Below are positions 8,268 through 17,074 of a stretch of DNA of 64,000 nucleotides, piece after piece. Position numbers and translations under genes: made by a program. How positions within the stretch are numbered: position 1 is the first letter of the stretch; each line of letters starts with the position of its first letter. The notes under the pieces were generated by a model. That model made no database searches. It was not told where the DNA came from and saw nothing but the letters and a program-made list of their open reading frames with translations. Origin of the DNA: Streptomyces sp. NBC_01232 (lineage in GTDB: Bacteria; Actinomycetota; Actinomycetes; Streptomycetales; Streptomycetaceae); the NCBI RefSeq assembly GCF_035989885.1, contig NZ_CP108518.1:4575501-4639500 (forward strand), in the 5' to 3' direction.

Positions 8268-8618
8268 ATGGGCTGGGTTACCGACTGGAGTGCGCAGGCA
8301 GCCTGCCGCACTACCGATCCGGATGAACTATTCGTTCAAGGAGCGGCACAGAACAGGGCCAAGGCGGTGTGCACCGGTTGTCCGGTGCGGACCGAATGCC
8401 TGGCCGACGCGCTCGACAACCGTGTCGAGTTCGGCGTGTGGGGCGGAATGACCGAGCGGGAACGACGTGCGCTGCTGCGCCGGCGTCCCACCGTCACCTC
8501 GTGGCGACGGCTGCTCGAAACCGCACGTACGGAATACGAGCGCAGTACGGGCATCCTCACCATGGATGCAGACGCGGAGATCGACGTGTCGTACGAGACA
8601 TACGCGGCAGCCGGGTAG
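8268..8618 (+). CDS. wblA: WhiB-like iron-sulfur regulator WblA
   Basis: A 116-residue WhiB-family protein that matches Streptomyces WblA, a pleiotropic regulator that promotes sporulation and represses antibiotic production. Four cysteines that hold the [4Fe-4S] cluster are present: C13, C35, C38 and C44 (AVCTGCPVRTEC). The G-V-W-G-G turn and the basic ERRALLRRRP segment for DNA/sigma contact follow. The ATG at 8268 opens the conserved MGWVTDWSAQAAC sequence; the frame is open back to a GTG at 8211, so a 135-residue form is possible. Neighbours (PBP on one side, two ArsA-like ATPases on the other) are those found around wblA in S. coelicolor. Confidence 0.95.
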   Translation: MGWVTDWSAQAACRTTDPDELFVQGAAQNRAKAVCTGCPVRTECLADALDNRVEFGVWGGMTERERRALLRRRPTVTSWRRLLETARTEYERSTGILTMDADAEIDVSYETYAAAG

Positions 8619-8647
8619 ACCACACGGCAGCCACGGCGTACGAACGC

Positions 8648-10042
8648 CTACGCTCCGGCCGGTACCCCGGCCGCGAGTCGTTCTCCGATGGCCCGCAGCC
8701 CGGCGAGGTCGTGCACATCGCCGGGCAGGGCGGCCACTTCGGCCACCGCCACCTCGGGGTGGAGTGACGTGAAGCGATCGCGTGTGCGCTGTTCACGCGC
8801 GATCACCTGCATGCGCTCGGCGTGCAGGCGCAGCAGTCCTGCCGTGATCCGGTCGACGACCGCAGTGTCGGCGACCGCGGCGTCGGTGCCTGCGGTGCCG
8901 GCGACCGGGGTGTCGCCTTCGGTGCCGGGGGAGCCTGTCTCGGGAGGGTTCGCGGTCCGTGTGGTCTGAGCGGTCCGTGCGGTTCGTTCCGTCCGGGTGG
9001 ACCCGGCGGTCTCGGCGGTTCCCGTGGGTTCCGCGCCCGAGTCACGAAGTCCAGCTTTCCCGGACTCCTGATCCACAATGCCGCCTTCTTCAAGATTCTC
9101 TGCGGCGGACAACGCCCGTTCGGCGGACAGCTGGTCGGCGCCACTGCCGTGCACCCGGTTCAGCACCAGACCGGCCAGCGGCATCTTCTCCGCGGCCAGC
9201 CGCTCCACGAAGTACGCCGCCTCGCGCAGGGCGTCCGGCTCGGGCGCGGCGACCACCAGGAACGCCGTGCCGGGAGCCTGGAGGAGCCGGAAGGTCGCGT
9301 CCGCACGCGTGCGGAAGCCGCCGAACATCGTGTCCATCGCGGCCACGAAGGTCTGGACGTCCTTCAGCAGCGAGGCCCCCATCAGCTTGCTGAGGGTGCC
9401 CGTCATCATCGACATGCCGACATTGAGGAACTTCATCCCCGCCCGGCCGCCCACCTTCGCCGGAGCCATCAGCACCCGGATGAACTTCCCGTCCAGGAAG
9501 GACCCGAGCCGCTTCGGCGCGTCCAGGAAGTCCAGCGCGGACCGGCTCGGCGGAGTGTCGACGATGATCAGGTCCCAGTCGTCCCGGGCCCGCAGCTGCC
9601 CGAGCTTCTCCATCGCCATGTACTCCTGCGTGCCCGCGAAGCCGGCCGACAGGGACTGGTAGAAGGGGTTGGCGAGGATGGCCCGGGCCCGCTCGCCGTC
9701 CGCGTGCGCCTCGACGATCTCGTCGAAGGTGCGCTTCATGTCCAGCATCATGGCGTGCAGTTCACCGCCGCCCGCCCCCACGGTCTCCACCTTGCGCGGG
9801 GTGTTGTCCAGCGAGTCGATCCCCATCGACTGCGCGAGGCGCCGCGCCGGGTCGATGGTGAGCACGACCGCCTTGCGCCCGCGCCCGGCCGCCCGTACGC
9901 CGAGCGCCGCGGCGGTGGTGGTCTTGCCGACCCCGCCCGCCCCGCAGCACACGATGATCCGGGTCTCCGGGTCGTCCAACAGCCGGTCGACCGCCAGCCG
10001 CGGCGGAGTGTCCATGCCCACGGTGTCCACCCCCTCGCTCAT
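8648..10042 (-). CDS. ArsA/Get3-family ATPase, second gene of pair
   Basis: A 464-residue P-loop ATPase of the ArsA/Get3 (SIMIBI) type. The Walker A is GAGGVGKTTTAAALG (near residue 35), with switch motif IVDTPPSRSALDF and a Get3-like DPARRLAQSMG. Between about residues 305 and 390 it has an insertion of low-complexity Thr/Ala/Arg/Glu sequence (for example RTERTARTAQTTRTAN), absent from most family members and encoded by imperfect short repeats. The ATG at 10042 overlaps the stop of the upstream ATPase by 4 nt (ATGA), so the two are translationally coupled and may form a heterodimer. It converges on wblA. The substrate is unknown; an arsenite role is not supported by any neighbour. Confidence 0.9.
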   Translation of the reverse strand: MSEGVDTVGMDTPPRLAVDRLLDDPETRIIVCCGAGGVGKTTTAAALGVRAAGRGRKAVVLTIDPARRLAQSMGIDSLDNTPRKVETVGAGGGELHAMMLDMKRTFDEIVEAHADGERARAILANPFYQSLSAGFAGTQEYMAMEKLGQLRARDDWDLIIVDTPPSRSALDFLDAPKRLGSFLDGKFIRVLMAPAKVGGRAGMKFLNVGMSMMTGTLSKLMGASLLKDVQTFVAAMDTMFGGFRTRADATFRLLQAPGTAFLVVAAPEPDALREAAYFVERLAAEKMPLAGLVLNRVHGSGADQLSAERALSAAENLEEGGIVDQESGKAGLRDSGAEPTGTAETAGSTRTERTARTAQTTRTANPPETGSPGTEGDTPVAGTAGTDAAVADTAVVDRITAGLLRLHAERMQVIAREQRTRDRFTSLHPEVAVAEVAALPGDVHDLAGLRAIGERLAAGVPAGA

Positions 10043-11022
10043 TCGGCCACCGACTGCTTCCGCAATTCCTTGGCCAGCGCGTACAGCCCGGCCAGGTCCA
10101 TCCCCGCGCCGAGCAGCGGAAGTTCGTACGTCGGCAGGTCCAGCCCCGCCAGTACGCCGCGCTGCGCGCGCTCCAGCTCCACGCGGCTCGCGTGCTCGGC
10201 CGCCTGCGTGAGCAGCGGGTCCACCAGCCGCTCGGCCAGCCCGCCGCGGCGCGCGCCGCCGAGACCCGCCCGGGACAGCGCCTTCGCCACCTCGGCCCGG
10301 TGGTCCTCGGCCGCGCTGCGCAGGGTGTCCTCGTCGAGATGGTGGGGCCGGACCATGTTGACGATGACCCGTCCGACCGGCAGCCCGGCTCCGCGCAGCT
10401 CCTCGATGCCGTCGGCGGTCTCCTGGACGGGCATCTCCTCCAGGAGGGTGACCAGGTGCACCGCCGTCTCGGGGGACTTGAGGACCTTCATGACGGCCTG
10501 GGCCTGGTTGTGGATCGGCCCGAACCGGGCCAGGCCCGCCACCTCGTCGTTGACGTTCAGGAACCGGGTGATCCGCCCGGTCGGCGGCGCGTCCATGATC
10601 ACGTGGTCGTAGACGTACCGGCCGGCCTTGTCCTTGCGCCGCACCGCCTCGCAGGCCTTGCCGGTCAGCAGCACGTCGCGCAGCCCCGGGGCGATGGTCG
10701 TCGCGAAGTCGATGGCGCCGAGCTTCTTGAGCGCGCGGCCGGCCGAGCCGAGCTTGTAGAACATCTGGAGGTAGTCCAGCAGCGCCCGTTCGGCGTCGAT
10801 GGCGAGCGCGAAGACCTCACCGCCCCCGCCGGGCGCCACGGCGATCTTCCGCTCCTCGTACGGGAGCGCCTCGGCGCCGAAGAGCTGCGCGAGCCCCTGC
10901 CTGCCCTCGACCTCCACGAGAAGAGTCCGGCCGCCCTCGCGTGCGAGGGCAAGCGCGAGTGCTGCGGCGACCGTGGTCTTGCCGGTGCCGCCCTTGCCGC
11001 TGACCACCTGGAGCCTGCTCAC
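10039..11022 (-). CDS. ArsA/Get3-family ATPase, first gene of pair
   Basis: A 327-residue paralogue of the downstream ATPase, with Walker A SGKGGTGKTTVAAALA near residue 9 and switch motif VIMDAPPTGRITRFLN. It lacks the Get3 membrane-insertion finger and the Zn Cys pair as far as I can see. The conserved pair beside wblA is a standing feature of streptomycetes. The GTG at 11022 is preceded by TAGGCT at 8 nt spacing. A GGAGGAAT sequence exists, but it ends about 15 nt away, which is too far for a ribosome binding site, so a leaderless start is likely. Confidence 0.9.
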   Translation of the reverse strand: MSRLQVVSGKGGTGKTTVAAALALALAREGGRTLLVEVEGRQGLAQLFGAEALPYEERKIAVAPGGGGEVFALAIDAERALLDYLQMFYKLGSAGRALKKLGAIDFATTIAPGLRDVLLTGKACEAVRRKDKAGRYVYDHVIMDAPPTGRITRFLNVNDEVAGLARFGPIHNQAQAVMKVLKSPETAVHLVTLLEEMPVQETADGIEELRGAGLPVGRVIVNMVRPHHLDEDTLRSAAEDHRAEVAKALSRAGLGGARRGGLAERLVDPLLTQAAEHASRVELERAQRGVLAGLDLPTYELPLLGAGMDLAGLYALAKELRKQSVAE

Positions 11023-11030
11023 AGCGTCCG

Positions 11031-11036
11031 AGCCTA
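11031..11036 (-). promoter_or_regulatory. -10 hexamer TAGGCT of the ATPase pair
   Basis: On the minus strand TAGGCT ends 8 nt before the GTG at 11022. Confidence 0.5.
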
Positions 11037-11152
11037 ATTCCTCCGGTTCGGCTGCGGTGGTGCCGGGTGGTCCTGCGGGAGTGTTCGGGGGTGAGCTGCG
11101 TTACGCCCGGCCGCCGGTTCCGGGGGCGGCATGCGCCCCGCACCACAGGCAC

Positions 11153-11158
11153 TACCCT
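11153..11158 (+). promoter_or_regulatory. -10 hexamer TACCCT of the DUF4177-RidA pair
   Basis: TACCCT ends 7 nt before the ATG at 11166. No ribosome binding site precedes that ATG. Confidence 0.45.
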
Positions 11159-11165
11159 CGCTCCC

Positions 11166-11327
11166 ATGACCAAGAAGTTCGAATATGCGACGGTCCCGCT
11201 GCTGGTTCACGCCACCAAGCAGATCCTGGACACCTGGGGCGAGGACGGCTGGGAGCTCGTCCAGGTCGTGCCCGGCCCGAACAACCCCGAGCAGCTCGTG
11301 GCGTACCTCAAGCGGGAGAAGGCATGA
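11166..11327 (+). CDS. DUF4177 domain protein
   Basis: A 53-residue protein, MTKKFEYATVPLLVHATKQI to LKREKA, with the DGWELVQVVPG turn typical of DUF4177. It is a single small alpha-beta domain of unknown function. The ATG at 11166 follows a TACCCT -10 element at 7 nt. Its stop codon overlaps the RidA start by 3 nt (GCATGAG), so the two genes are coupled. Confidence 0.85.
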   Translation: MTKKFEYATVPLLVHATKQILDTWGEDGWELVQVVPGPNNPEQLVAYLKREKA

Positions 11328-11797
11328 GCGGCGCTGTAGAGGCGAAGCTGGCCGAACTCGGCCTGACCCTGCCGGAGGTCGTTCCGCCGCTGGCCACGTA
11401 CCAGCCGGCCGTGCGGTCGGGCTCGTACGTCTTCACCGCGGGCCAGCTCCCGATGATCAAGGGCAACCTGCCGGTCACCGGCAAGGTCGGCGCCGAGGTC
11501 TCGGCGGAGCAGGCCAAGGAGCTGGCCGCCACGTGCGCGCTGAACGCCCTGGCCGCGGTCAAGTCGGTCGTCGGTGACCTCGACAAGATCGCGCGTGTCG
11601 TGAAGGTCGTCGGCTTCGTCGCCTCCGCCCCCGACTTCACGGCCCAGCCGGGCGTGCTGAACGGCGCGAGCGAGCTCCTGGGCGCGGTCCTCGGCGAGAA
11701 GGGCGTCCACGCCCGCAGTGCGGTCGGCGTGGCGGTCCTGCCGCTGGACGCACCGGTCGAGATCGAGATCCAGGTCGAGCTGGTCGCCGGAGCCTGA
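11324..11797 (+). CDS. RidA family protein
   Basis: A 157-residue YjgF/YER057c/UK114-family protein. Family members hydrolyse reactive enamine/imine intermediates from PLP enzymes, and trimerise to form clefts at the subunit interfaces. Family features include YVFTAGQLPMIKG, a C-A-L-N-A-L-A-A-V helix and the terminal IEIQVELVA strand. The canonical catalytic Arg of RidA (normally R-S in RSA/RVAVE near the C-terminus) seems represented by ARSAVGVAVLP. This longer subgroup (about 155 aa, LPEVVPPLATYQPAVRSG start) is common in actinobacteria next to a DUF4177 gene. Confidence 0.9.
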   Translation: MSGAVEAKLAELGLTLPEVVPPLATYQPAVRSGSYVFTAGQLPMIKGNLPVTGKVGAEVSAEQAKELAATCALNALAAVKSVVGDLDKIARVVKVVGFVASAPDFTAQPGVLNGASELLGAVLGEKGVHARSAVGVAVLPLDAPVEIEIQVELVAGA

Positions 11798-11958
11798 CCC
11801 TTCGGGGCGGTTCCGCCGGGGCGGGCCGGGTCGCGCGAGCAGCGCGGTGCCCGGCCCGTCCTGCGTGGTGCCTGCGCGGCGCCACCGGGACGGCCCGTGC
11901 GGGCGGCCCGTCACTGCCGCCGCGACGGGTGACCCTCGAACATCGGGCCGGATGGCCG

Positions 11959-11964
11959 TAGCAT
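11959..11964 (+). promoter_or_regulatory. -10 hexamer TAGCAT of the NUDIX operon
   Basis: TAGCAT ends 6 nt before the ATG at 11971, suggesting a leaderless transcript for the three-gene unit. Confidence 0.45.
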
Positions 11965-11970
11965 CCGGCC

Positions 11971-12885
11971 ATGCCGAATGGTCAGCATGGTCAGCAGCAG
12001 CCCTCCGCCGGAGGCCAGTGGTACCCGCCGGAGTGGCCCGACCGCATCCGCGCGCTCGCGGACGGCTCGCTCACACCGGTCGCGCCGCGGCGCGCCGCCA
12101 CCGTGATGCTCCTGCGCGACACACCCGACGGTCCCGCCGTGCACATGCTGCGCAGGCGGACCTCCATGGCTTTTGCCGGGGGCGCGTACGCCTATCCGGG
12201 TGGCGGGGTCGATCCCCGGGACGAGGAGCACCAGGTCGGCTGGGCGGGTCCGTCCCAGGAGGACTGGGCGGTCCGGCTCGGGACCGATCCCCGCACCGCC
12301 CAGGCCATCGTCTGCGGCGCGGTACGGGAGACCTTCGAGGAGGCGGGCGTCCTGCTCGCCGGGCAGACCCCGGACACGATCGTCGGCGACACCACCGGGG
12401 ACGACTGGGAGGCCGACCGGCAGGCCCTCGTGGCGCGGGAGCTGTCCTTCGCTGAGTTCCTCGACCGCCGCGGCCTGCGGCTGCGCTCCGACCTGCTCGG
12501 TGCCTGGGCGCGCTGGATCACCCCCGAGTTCGAGCCGCGCCGCTACGACACCTGGTTCTTCGTCGCCGCCCTGCCCGAGGGCCAGCGCACCCGCAACGCC
12601 TCCACCGAGGCCGACCGGACCGTGTGGATCCGCCCGGCCGACGCGGCCGCCGGCTACGACAAGGGCGAGCTGCTGATGATGCCGCCCACCATCTCCACCC
12701 TGCGGTCCCTGGAGCCGTACGGGAGCGCCGCGGGCGCGCTCGCCGCCGCGGCCGGGCAGGACCTCACCCCGGTGCTGGCCCGGGCCACGCTGGAGGACGG
12801 CGAGGTGGTGCTCAGCTGGCCGGGGCACGACGAGTTCACCAAGCGCGTCCCCGGACGTCCCGCAGGCCCCGGAGGCCCCGCATGA
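11971..12885 (+). CDS. NUDIX hydrolase (NUDT19-like)
   Basis: A 304-residue NUDIX protein. The domain starts near residue 40 (AATVMLLRDTPDGPAVHMLRR), with AYPGGGVDPRD at the head of the Nudix box and a long insertion before the helix RETFEEAGVLLAG, an arrangement typical of the NUDT19/RP2p-like subgroup. The REtfEEaG residues supply the metal ligands. Substrate unknown; acyl-CoA or nucleoside diphosphate derivatives are possible. It overlaps the MBL gene by 4 nt and heads a three-gene coupled unit. Confidence 0.9.
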   Translation: MPNGQHGQQQPSAGGQWYPPEWPDRIRALADGSLTPVAPRRAATVMLLRDTPDGPAVHMLRRRTSMAFAGGAYAYPGGGVDPRDEEHQVGWAGPSQEDWAVRLGTDPRTAQAIVCGAVRETFEEAGVLLAGQTPDTIVGDTTGDDWEADRQALVARELSFAEFLDRRGLRLRSDLLGAWARWITPEFEPRRYDTWFFVAALPEGQRTRNASTEADRTVWIRPADAAAGYDKGELLMMPPTISTLRSLEPYGSAAGALAAAAGQDLTPVLARATLEDGEVVLSWPGHDEFTKRVPGRPAGPGGPA

Positions 12886-13727
12886 CCGATGCCGCCGCAC
12901 TGCCCGGCCAGCCCCGCGGAGTCGTCACCTCCGGGCCCGCGACCGCCCGCGCGGTGAACGTCCTGGCTCCCAACGCCTCCGCGATGACCCTCGACGGCAC
13001 CAACACCTGGCTGGTCTCCGAGCCCGGCTCCGACCTCGCCGTCGTGATCGACCCCGGCCCGCTGGACGACGTGCACCTGAGGGAGGTCATCGCCACCGCC
13101 GAGCGGGCGGGCAAGCGGATCGGCCTCACCCTGCTCACCCACGGCCACCCCGACCACGCCGAGGGCGCGGGCCGCTTCGCCGAGCTCACCCGTACCAAGG
13201 TCCGCGCCCTGGACCCGGCCCTGCGCCTCGGCGACGAGGGTCTGGCCGCCGGGGACGTGATCCGGACCGGCGGGCTGGAGCTGCGCGTGGTGGCGACCCC
13301 GGGCCACACCAGCGACTCGCTCTGCTTCCACCTGCCGGCCGACCGGGCCGTCCTGACCGGCGACACGATCCTGGGCCGCGGCACCACCGTCGTCGCCCAC
13401 CCCGACGGCCGCCTCGGCGACTATCTGGACTCCCTGCGCCGCCTGCGCTCGCTCACCGTGGACGACGGGGTGCACACCGTCCTGCCGGGCCACGGACCGG
13501 TCCTGGAGGACGCACAGGGCGCCGTGGAGTTCTATCTGGCCCATCGTGCTCACCGGCTCGCGCAGGTTGAAACGGCCGTCGAGAACGGCTTCGTCACGCC
13601 GGAGGCCGTCGTCTCGCAGGTCTACGCGGACGTGGACCGGTCGCTGTGGCCGGCCGCGGAATGGTCCGTCCGGGCGCAGCTCGAGTACCTTCAAGATCAC
13701 GGACTGATCCCTGGGGGGCCCGAATGA
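12882..13727 (+). CDS. MBL-fold metallo-hydrolase (LACTB2-like)
   Basis: A 281-residue metallo-beta-lactamase fold protein. The zinc motif HGHPDHAEG (LLTHGHPDHAEG, near residue 90), a later His in TPGHTSDSLCF, the bridging Asp in LTGDTILGRG and a final His in LPGHGPVLED are all present, so two metal ions can be bound. Overall layout matches LACTB2-type hydrolases, some of which are endoribonucleases. A C-terminal winged-helix-like tail (VSQVYADVDRSLWPAAEWSV) also fits that group. The ATG at 12882 overlaps the NUDIX stop. Confidence 0.9.
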   Translation: MTDAAALPGQPRGVVTSGPATARAVNVLAPNASAMTLDGTNTWLVSEPGSDLAVVIDPGPLDDVHLREVIATAERAGKRIGLTLLTHGHPDHAEGAGRFAELTRTKVRALDPALRLGDEGLAAGDVIRTGGLELRVVATPGHTSDSLCFHLPADRAVLTGDTILGRGTTVVAHPDGRLGDYLDSLRRLRSLTVDDGVHTVLPGHGPVLEDAQGAVEFYLAHRAHRLAQVETAVENGFVTPEAVVSQVYADVDRSLWPAAEWSVRAQLEYLQDHGLIPGGPE

Positions 13728-14089
13728 ACACCGTGTTCCTGCTGGTCGTGCTGATCGCCACGGCCGGATGGATCACCTCGACGGTGACCCTGCGCGTGCA
13801 GAGCCTCCAGCTCAAGGCGGACCGGACGGAGCGCCGCCTGGCCCTGGTGCTGGAGCACTTCGGCATCGAGGAGCCGGAGCCGGCCGGGATGGCCGAGGTG
13901 CGCGACCTGATCAGGGCCGACCGGCAGATATCGGCGATCAAGGAGTACCGCCGGATCACCGGCGCGGGCCTGGCGGAGGCCAAGCTGGCCGTCGAGGCCC
14001 TCGCCGAGACCCTGACCCGGGCCGAGGCCCGGAGCCGGCCTCAGCCCCAGGCCGGGGCCGGGCCCGGGGCCGGGGCCGAGAAGGCCTGA
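13724..14089 (+). CDS. membrane protein with ribosomal L7/L12 C-terminal-like domain
   Basis: A 121-residue protein: an N-terminal membrane helix (residues 3-22, VFLLVVLIATAGWITSTVTL), a short charged coiled segment, then a L7/L12-type domain (VRDLIRADRQISAIKEYRRI to LAEAKLAVEAL, about residues 62-100). In L7/L12 this fold recruits translation factors; here the membrane anchor and single copy suggest another, unknown role. The tail is Pro/Ala/Gly-rich. The ATG at 13724 overlaps the MBL stop by 4 nt, so it is the third coupled gene of the operon. Confidence 0.8.
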   Translation: MNTVFLLVVLIATAGWITSTVTLRVQSLQLKADRTERRLALVLEHFGIEEPEPAGMAEVRDLIRADRQISAIKEYRRITGAGLAEAKLAVEALAETLTRAEARSRPQPQAGAGPGAGAEKA

Positions 14090-14130
14090 AGCCGTCCGGC
14101 GGCCGGGGACGCGCCCTCGGGGCGCCGTCG

Positions 14131-14949
14131 CTACGTTGCCGGCACGCCCCGGCGCCGTGTCCTGGTGCCGTGCCGGGCCGTGTACTCGTCCGCGAGCCAG
14201 GGCCCGAGGTCCTCGACGTACGAGCGCAGCACCTCCGGGTCCGCTACGGGATCCAGCGCGACGGCGGCCGCTTCCCGCAGCTGGGCCGCGCGCTCGGGGT
14301 AGTACATGCCGAAGATCTCCGCGGACTCGCCGAGGTCGCTGGTCCAGCCGCCCCACCGGGGCATGACCAGCGTGAAGGCGGTGCGCACCAGGCGCCGCGA
14401 GAAGCGGCGGCTCAGCTTCCGGTACTCCTGCGGGGTCGACGCCTCCCGCACACGGGTCCGCCATTCGGGGAGTACGTCGGCCAGGTCCCCGTTGGTCTCG
14501 CGGGCGAGCAGGCTGTCCGGGCGGTAGCGCGGCAGGTGCTCGGCCAGGTCGGCGCCGAGCAGCGGGGTGCACAGGCAGGCGAGGAACCAGCCCAGGTCGA
14601 ATCGTTCCGCCTCGCTCAGCACGGCGGCCTTGTCCTGGAGCAGGATGCCGACGCCGTCGACCTCCGGGAAGTCCTCGTCGAGCCCGCGCGCGAGGACCTC
14701 GGCGGTGTCGCGGTCGTCGTCGGAGGGCTCGTGGTGCAGGACGAGCAGCAGGTCCAGGTCGGACCGCCCGGGCCGGGCCGTCCCGCGCGGCACGGACCCG
14801 TACAGGTACGCGCTGTGCAGCCGCCGGCCGTACGCCTCGGCGGTCCGCGCCCGTGCGGCGGCCACGAGGCCCCTGAACCCGTCCTGAACCCGCCCGAGGG
14901 AGCCCTCCCGCTCGAAGTACCCGGACGCGTCCAGCCCTCTGTGCTCCAT
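14131..14949 (-). CDS. nucleotidyltransferase domain protein
   Basis: A 272-residue protein with a pol-beta-type nucleotidyltransferase core at the N-terminus: YLYGSVPRGTARPGRSDLDL (near residue 50) gives the GS-x9-DxD signature with both acidic metal ligands. A helical domain follows (about residues 90-250), with no aminoglycoside-specific motif. The frame is open further upstream to 15003, but ATG 14949 is preferred because CACAGT lies 6 nt upstream and residues 1-10 (MEHRGLDASG) start naturally. It converges on the L7/L12-like gene. Substrate unknown. Confidence 0.75.
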   Translation of the reverse strand: MEHRGLDASGYFEREGSLGRVQDGFRGLVAAARARTAEAYGRRLHSAYLYGSVPRGTARPGRSDLDLLLVLHHEPSDDDRDTAEVLARGLDEDFPEVDGVGILLQDKAAVLSEAERFDLGWFLACLCTPLLGADLAEHLPRYRPDSLLARETNGDLADVLPEWRTRVREASTPQEYRKLSRRFSRRLVRTAFTLVMPRWGGWTSDLGESAEIFGMYYPERAAQLREAAAVALDPVADPEVLRSYVEDLGPWLADEYTARHGTRTRRRGVPAT

Positions 14950-14955
14950 GGCTCC

Positions 14956-14961
14956 ACTGTG
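14956..14961 (-). promoter_or_regulatory. -10-like CACAGT before nucleotidyltransferase gene
   Basis: On the minus strand CACAGT ends 6 nt before the ATG at 14949. Confidence 0.35.
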
Positions 14962-15098
14962 CCCGCCGGGTCGCCCGGGGCGGCCGACCCGGGCGCCGTT
15001 CACGCGCCGCGGAGCGCCCCTGTGGCGGCGTCGGGCCCGTAACGCGCGAAAGGGCCCCGCCCGGTCGGGCAGGACCCCTCCAACAGCTGTGGCAGGCG

Positions 15099-15773
15099 TC
15101 AGCGCGAGCGCTTCGCGAGGCGCTCCACGTCCAGCAGGATGACCGCGCGGGCCTCCAGGCGCAGCCAGCCGCGGCCCGCGAAGTCGGCCAGGGCCTTGTT
15201 CACGGTCTCGCGCGAGGCGCCGACGAGCTGGGCGAGCTCCTCCTGCGTGAGGTCGTGCACCACGTGGATGCCCTCCTCCGACTGCACGCCGAACCGGCGC
15301 GACAGGTCGAGGAGCGCCCGCGCCACACGGCCGGGAACGTCGGAGAAGACCAGGTCGGACATCTGGTCGTTGGTCTTGCGCAGGCGGCGGGCGACGGCGC
15401 GCAGCAGCGCGGTCGCGACCTCGGGCCGGGCGTTGAGCCAGGGCTGGAGGTCACCGTGGCCGAGGCCGAGGAGCTTGACCTCGGTCAGCGCGGTGGCGGT
15501 GGCGGTGCGCGGGCCCGGGTCGAAGAGCGACAGCTCGCCGATCAGCTCGCCGGGGCCGAGGACGGCCAGCATGTTCTCGCGGCCGTCGGGGGAGGTGCGG
15601 TGGAGCTTCACCTTGCCCTCGGTCACGACATACAGCCGGTCGCCGGGGTCGCCCTCGTGGAACAGGGCGTCACCGCGTGCGAGGGTCACCTCGCCCATGG
15701 AGGCGCGGAGCTCCGCGGCCTGCTCGTCATCGAGCGCCGCGAAGAGCGGGGCGCGCCGCAGAACGTCGTCCAC
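15099..15773 (-). CDS. crp: cAMP receptor protein family regulator Crp
   Basis: A 224-residue Crp/Fnr regulator, essentially the Streptomyces Crp that controls germination, development and antibiotic precursor supply. The cyclic nucleotide-binding domain (residues about 10-130) contains the phosphate-binding cassette GELIGELSLFDPGPRTATATA. A dimerisation helix and a winged HTH follow, with recognition helix sequence VGASRETVNKALADF. The GTG at 15773 is chosen because AGGAGAGAG lies 4-5 nt upstream, and it gives the usual 224 residues; the open frame continues 21 codons further without a ribosome binding site. It is divergent from the endonuclease III gene. Confidence 0.95.
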   Translation of the reverse strand: MDDVLRRAPLFAALDDEQAAELRASMGEVTLARGDALFHEGDPGDRLYVVTEGKVKLHRTSPDGRENMLAVLGPGELIGELSLFDPGPRTATATALTEVKLLGLGHGDLQPWLNARPEVATALLRAVARRLRKTNDQMSDLVFSDVPGRVARALLDLSRRFGVQSEEGIHVVHDLTQEELAQLVGASRETVNKALADFAGRGWLRLEARAVILLDVERLAKRSR

Positions 15774-15943
15774 GAGTCTCTCTCCTATGTCGACCAGCTC
15801 AGGGGACCGTGCTCCCCATTTTGCCGGACGGCTCAAACAGTGCGATCAATCACAAGGATGCCGGACGGACGGGCGTGCTGTGCGGCCAGAGGCCAATCGG
15901 AGTGGTGTTACCTGAGGTCCGGGCGGGTGTCAGCGGCCGGCCT

Positions 15944-15949
15944 TAGGCT
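15944..15949 (+). promoter_or_regulatory. -10 hexamer TAGGCT of nth
   Basis: TAGGCT ends 6 nt before the GTG at 15956. Confidence 0.5.
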
Positions 15950-15955
15950 GGCCGG

Positions 15956-16897
15956 GTGTCCAATAAGCCGGTGAGAGCACAGGCCAAGGGGTCCGCCGGA
16001 GTGACGGAGCCCCAAAATTCTGCCGTGGGCGAACATGTCCCAGTGAAGACGTCCGCGAGGGCTGCGGCCACCCCTCAGGGCAAAGTTTCGGCCAAGAAAC
16101 CGAAGTCGGCCAAGCCGGAATCCCGCCTGGCCATGGTGCGCAGGGCGCGGCGCATCAACCGTGAGCTGGCCGAGATCTATCCGTACGCCCATCCGGAGCT
16201 CGACTTCCGCAATCCCTTCGAGCTGCTCGTCGCGACGGTGCTGTCCGCGCAGACGACCGACCTGCGCGTGAACCAGACGACCCCGGCCCTCTTCGCCGCC
16301 TACCCGACCCCCGAGGACATGGCCGCGGCCGCCCCGGAGGATCTGGAGGAGCTCATCAGGCCGACCGGGTTCTTCCGGGCCAAGTCGAGGTCCCTGCTCG
16401 GCCTCTCGCAGGCCCTGCGGGACAACTTCGGCGGGGAGGTGCCGGGCCGGATCGAGGACCTGGTCACCCTGCCCGGAGTGGGCCGGAAGACGGCCAACGT
16501 GGTCCTCGGCAATGCGTTCGGTGTCCCGGGGATCACGGTGGACACCCATTTCGGCCGGCTGGTGCGCCGCTGGAAGCTGACCGAGCAGGAGGACCCGGAG
16601 AAGGTCGAGGCGGAGATCTGCGCGATTTTTCCGAAGAGCGAGTGGACGATGCTCTCGCACCGGGTCGTCTTCCACGGCCGCCGGATCTGCCACTCCCGCA
16701 AGCCGGCCTGCGGGGCCTGTCCGATCGCCCCGCTCTGCCCGGCGTACGGGGAGGGTGAGACCGACCCGGAGAAGGCGAAGAAGCTGCTCAAGTACGAGAA
16801 GGGCGGCCAGCCGGGCCAGCGGCTCACCCCGCCCCCGGACTATCCGGGGCTGCCGGCCCCGCCGCTGGGCGGCGCCGTGGCGGACACGGCGCCCTAG
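15956..16897 (+). CDS. nth: endonuclease III (DNA glycosylase/AP lyase)
   Basis: A 313-residue HhH-GPD base excision repair enzyme that removes oxidised pyrimidines and cleaves the abasic site. After a basic, low-complexity N-terminal extension of about 60 residues comes the helical glycosylase domain. The helix-hairpin-helix [14 protein letters not shown] holds the catalytic Lys, and the catalytic Asp is in VDTHFGRL. The [4Fe-4S] ligands are C-x6-C-x2-C-x5-C ([17 protein letters not shown]). The GTG at 15956 follows TAGGCT at 6 nt. The N-terminal extension is usual in streptomycetes. Confidence 0.95.
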   Translation: MSNKPVRAQAKGSAGVTEPQNSAVGEHVPVKTSARAAATPQGKVSAKKPKSAKPESRLAMVRRARRINRELAEIYPYAHPELDFRNPFELLVATVLSAQTTDLRVNQTTPALFAAYPTPEDMAAAAPEDLEELIRPTGFFRAKSRSLLGLSQALRDNFGGEVPGRIEDLVTLPGVGRKTANVVLGNAFGVPGITVDTHFGRLVRRWKLTEQEDPEKVEAEICAIFPKSEWTMLSHRVVFHGRRICHSRKPACGACPIAPLCPAYGEGETDPEKAKKLLKYEKGGQPGQRLTPPPDYPGLPAPPLGGAVADTAP

Positions 16898-17074
16898 CGG
16901 CTCCCTGACGGCTCCTTGGCGGCTTGCTGGCGCCCCATAGCGGACGCAGGGCCGTGAGGGGGCAGGTTTTGCCGGACTGCAGGGCTTTGGGGCTGTAGGA
17001 ACGAATCGGTACCCGGACCGCGTTTTGTGGTGTGGGAGACGGTGCTGGACAGGACGAGGCGGACAGGGGTGCCC

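Noticed and set aside
8648..11022. ArsA-like pair as an arsenic resistance operon
   Set aside because: No ArsR, ArsB or ArsC neighbours and no arsenite-binding Cys cluster visible; conserved location beside wblA points elsewhere.
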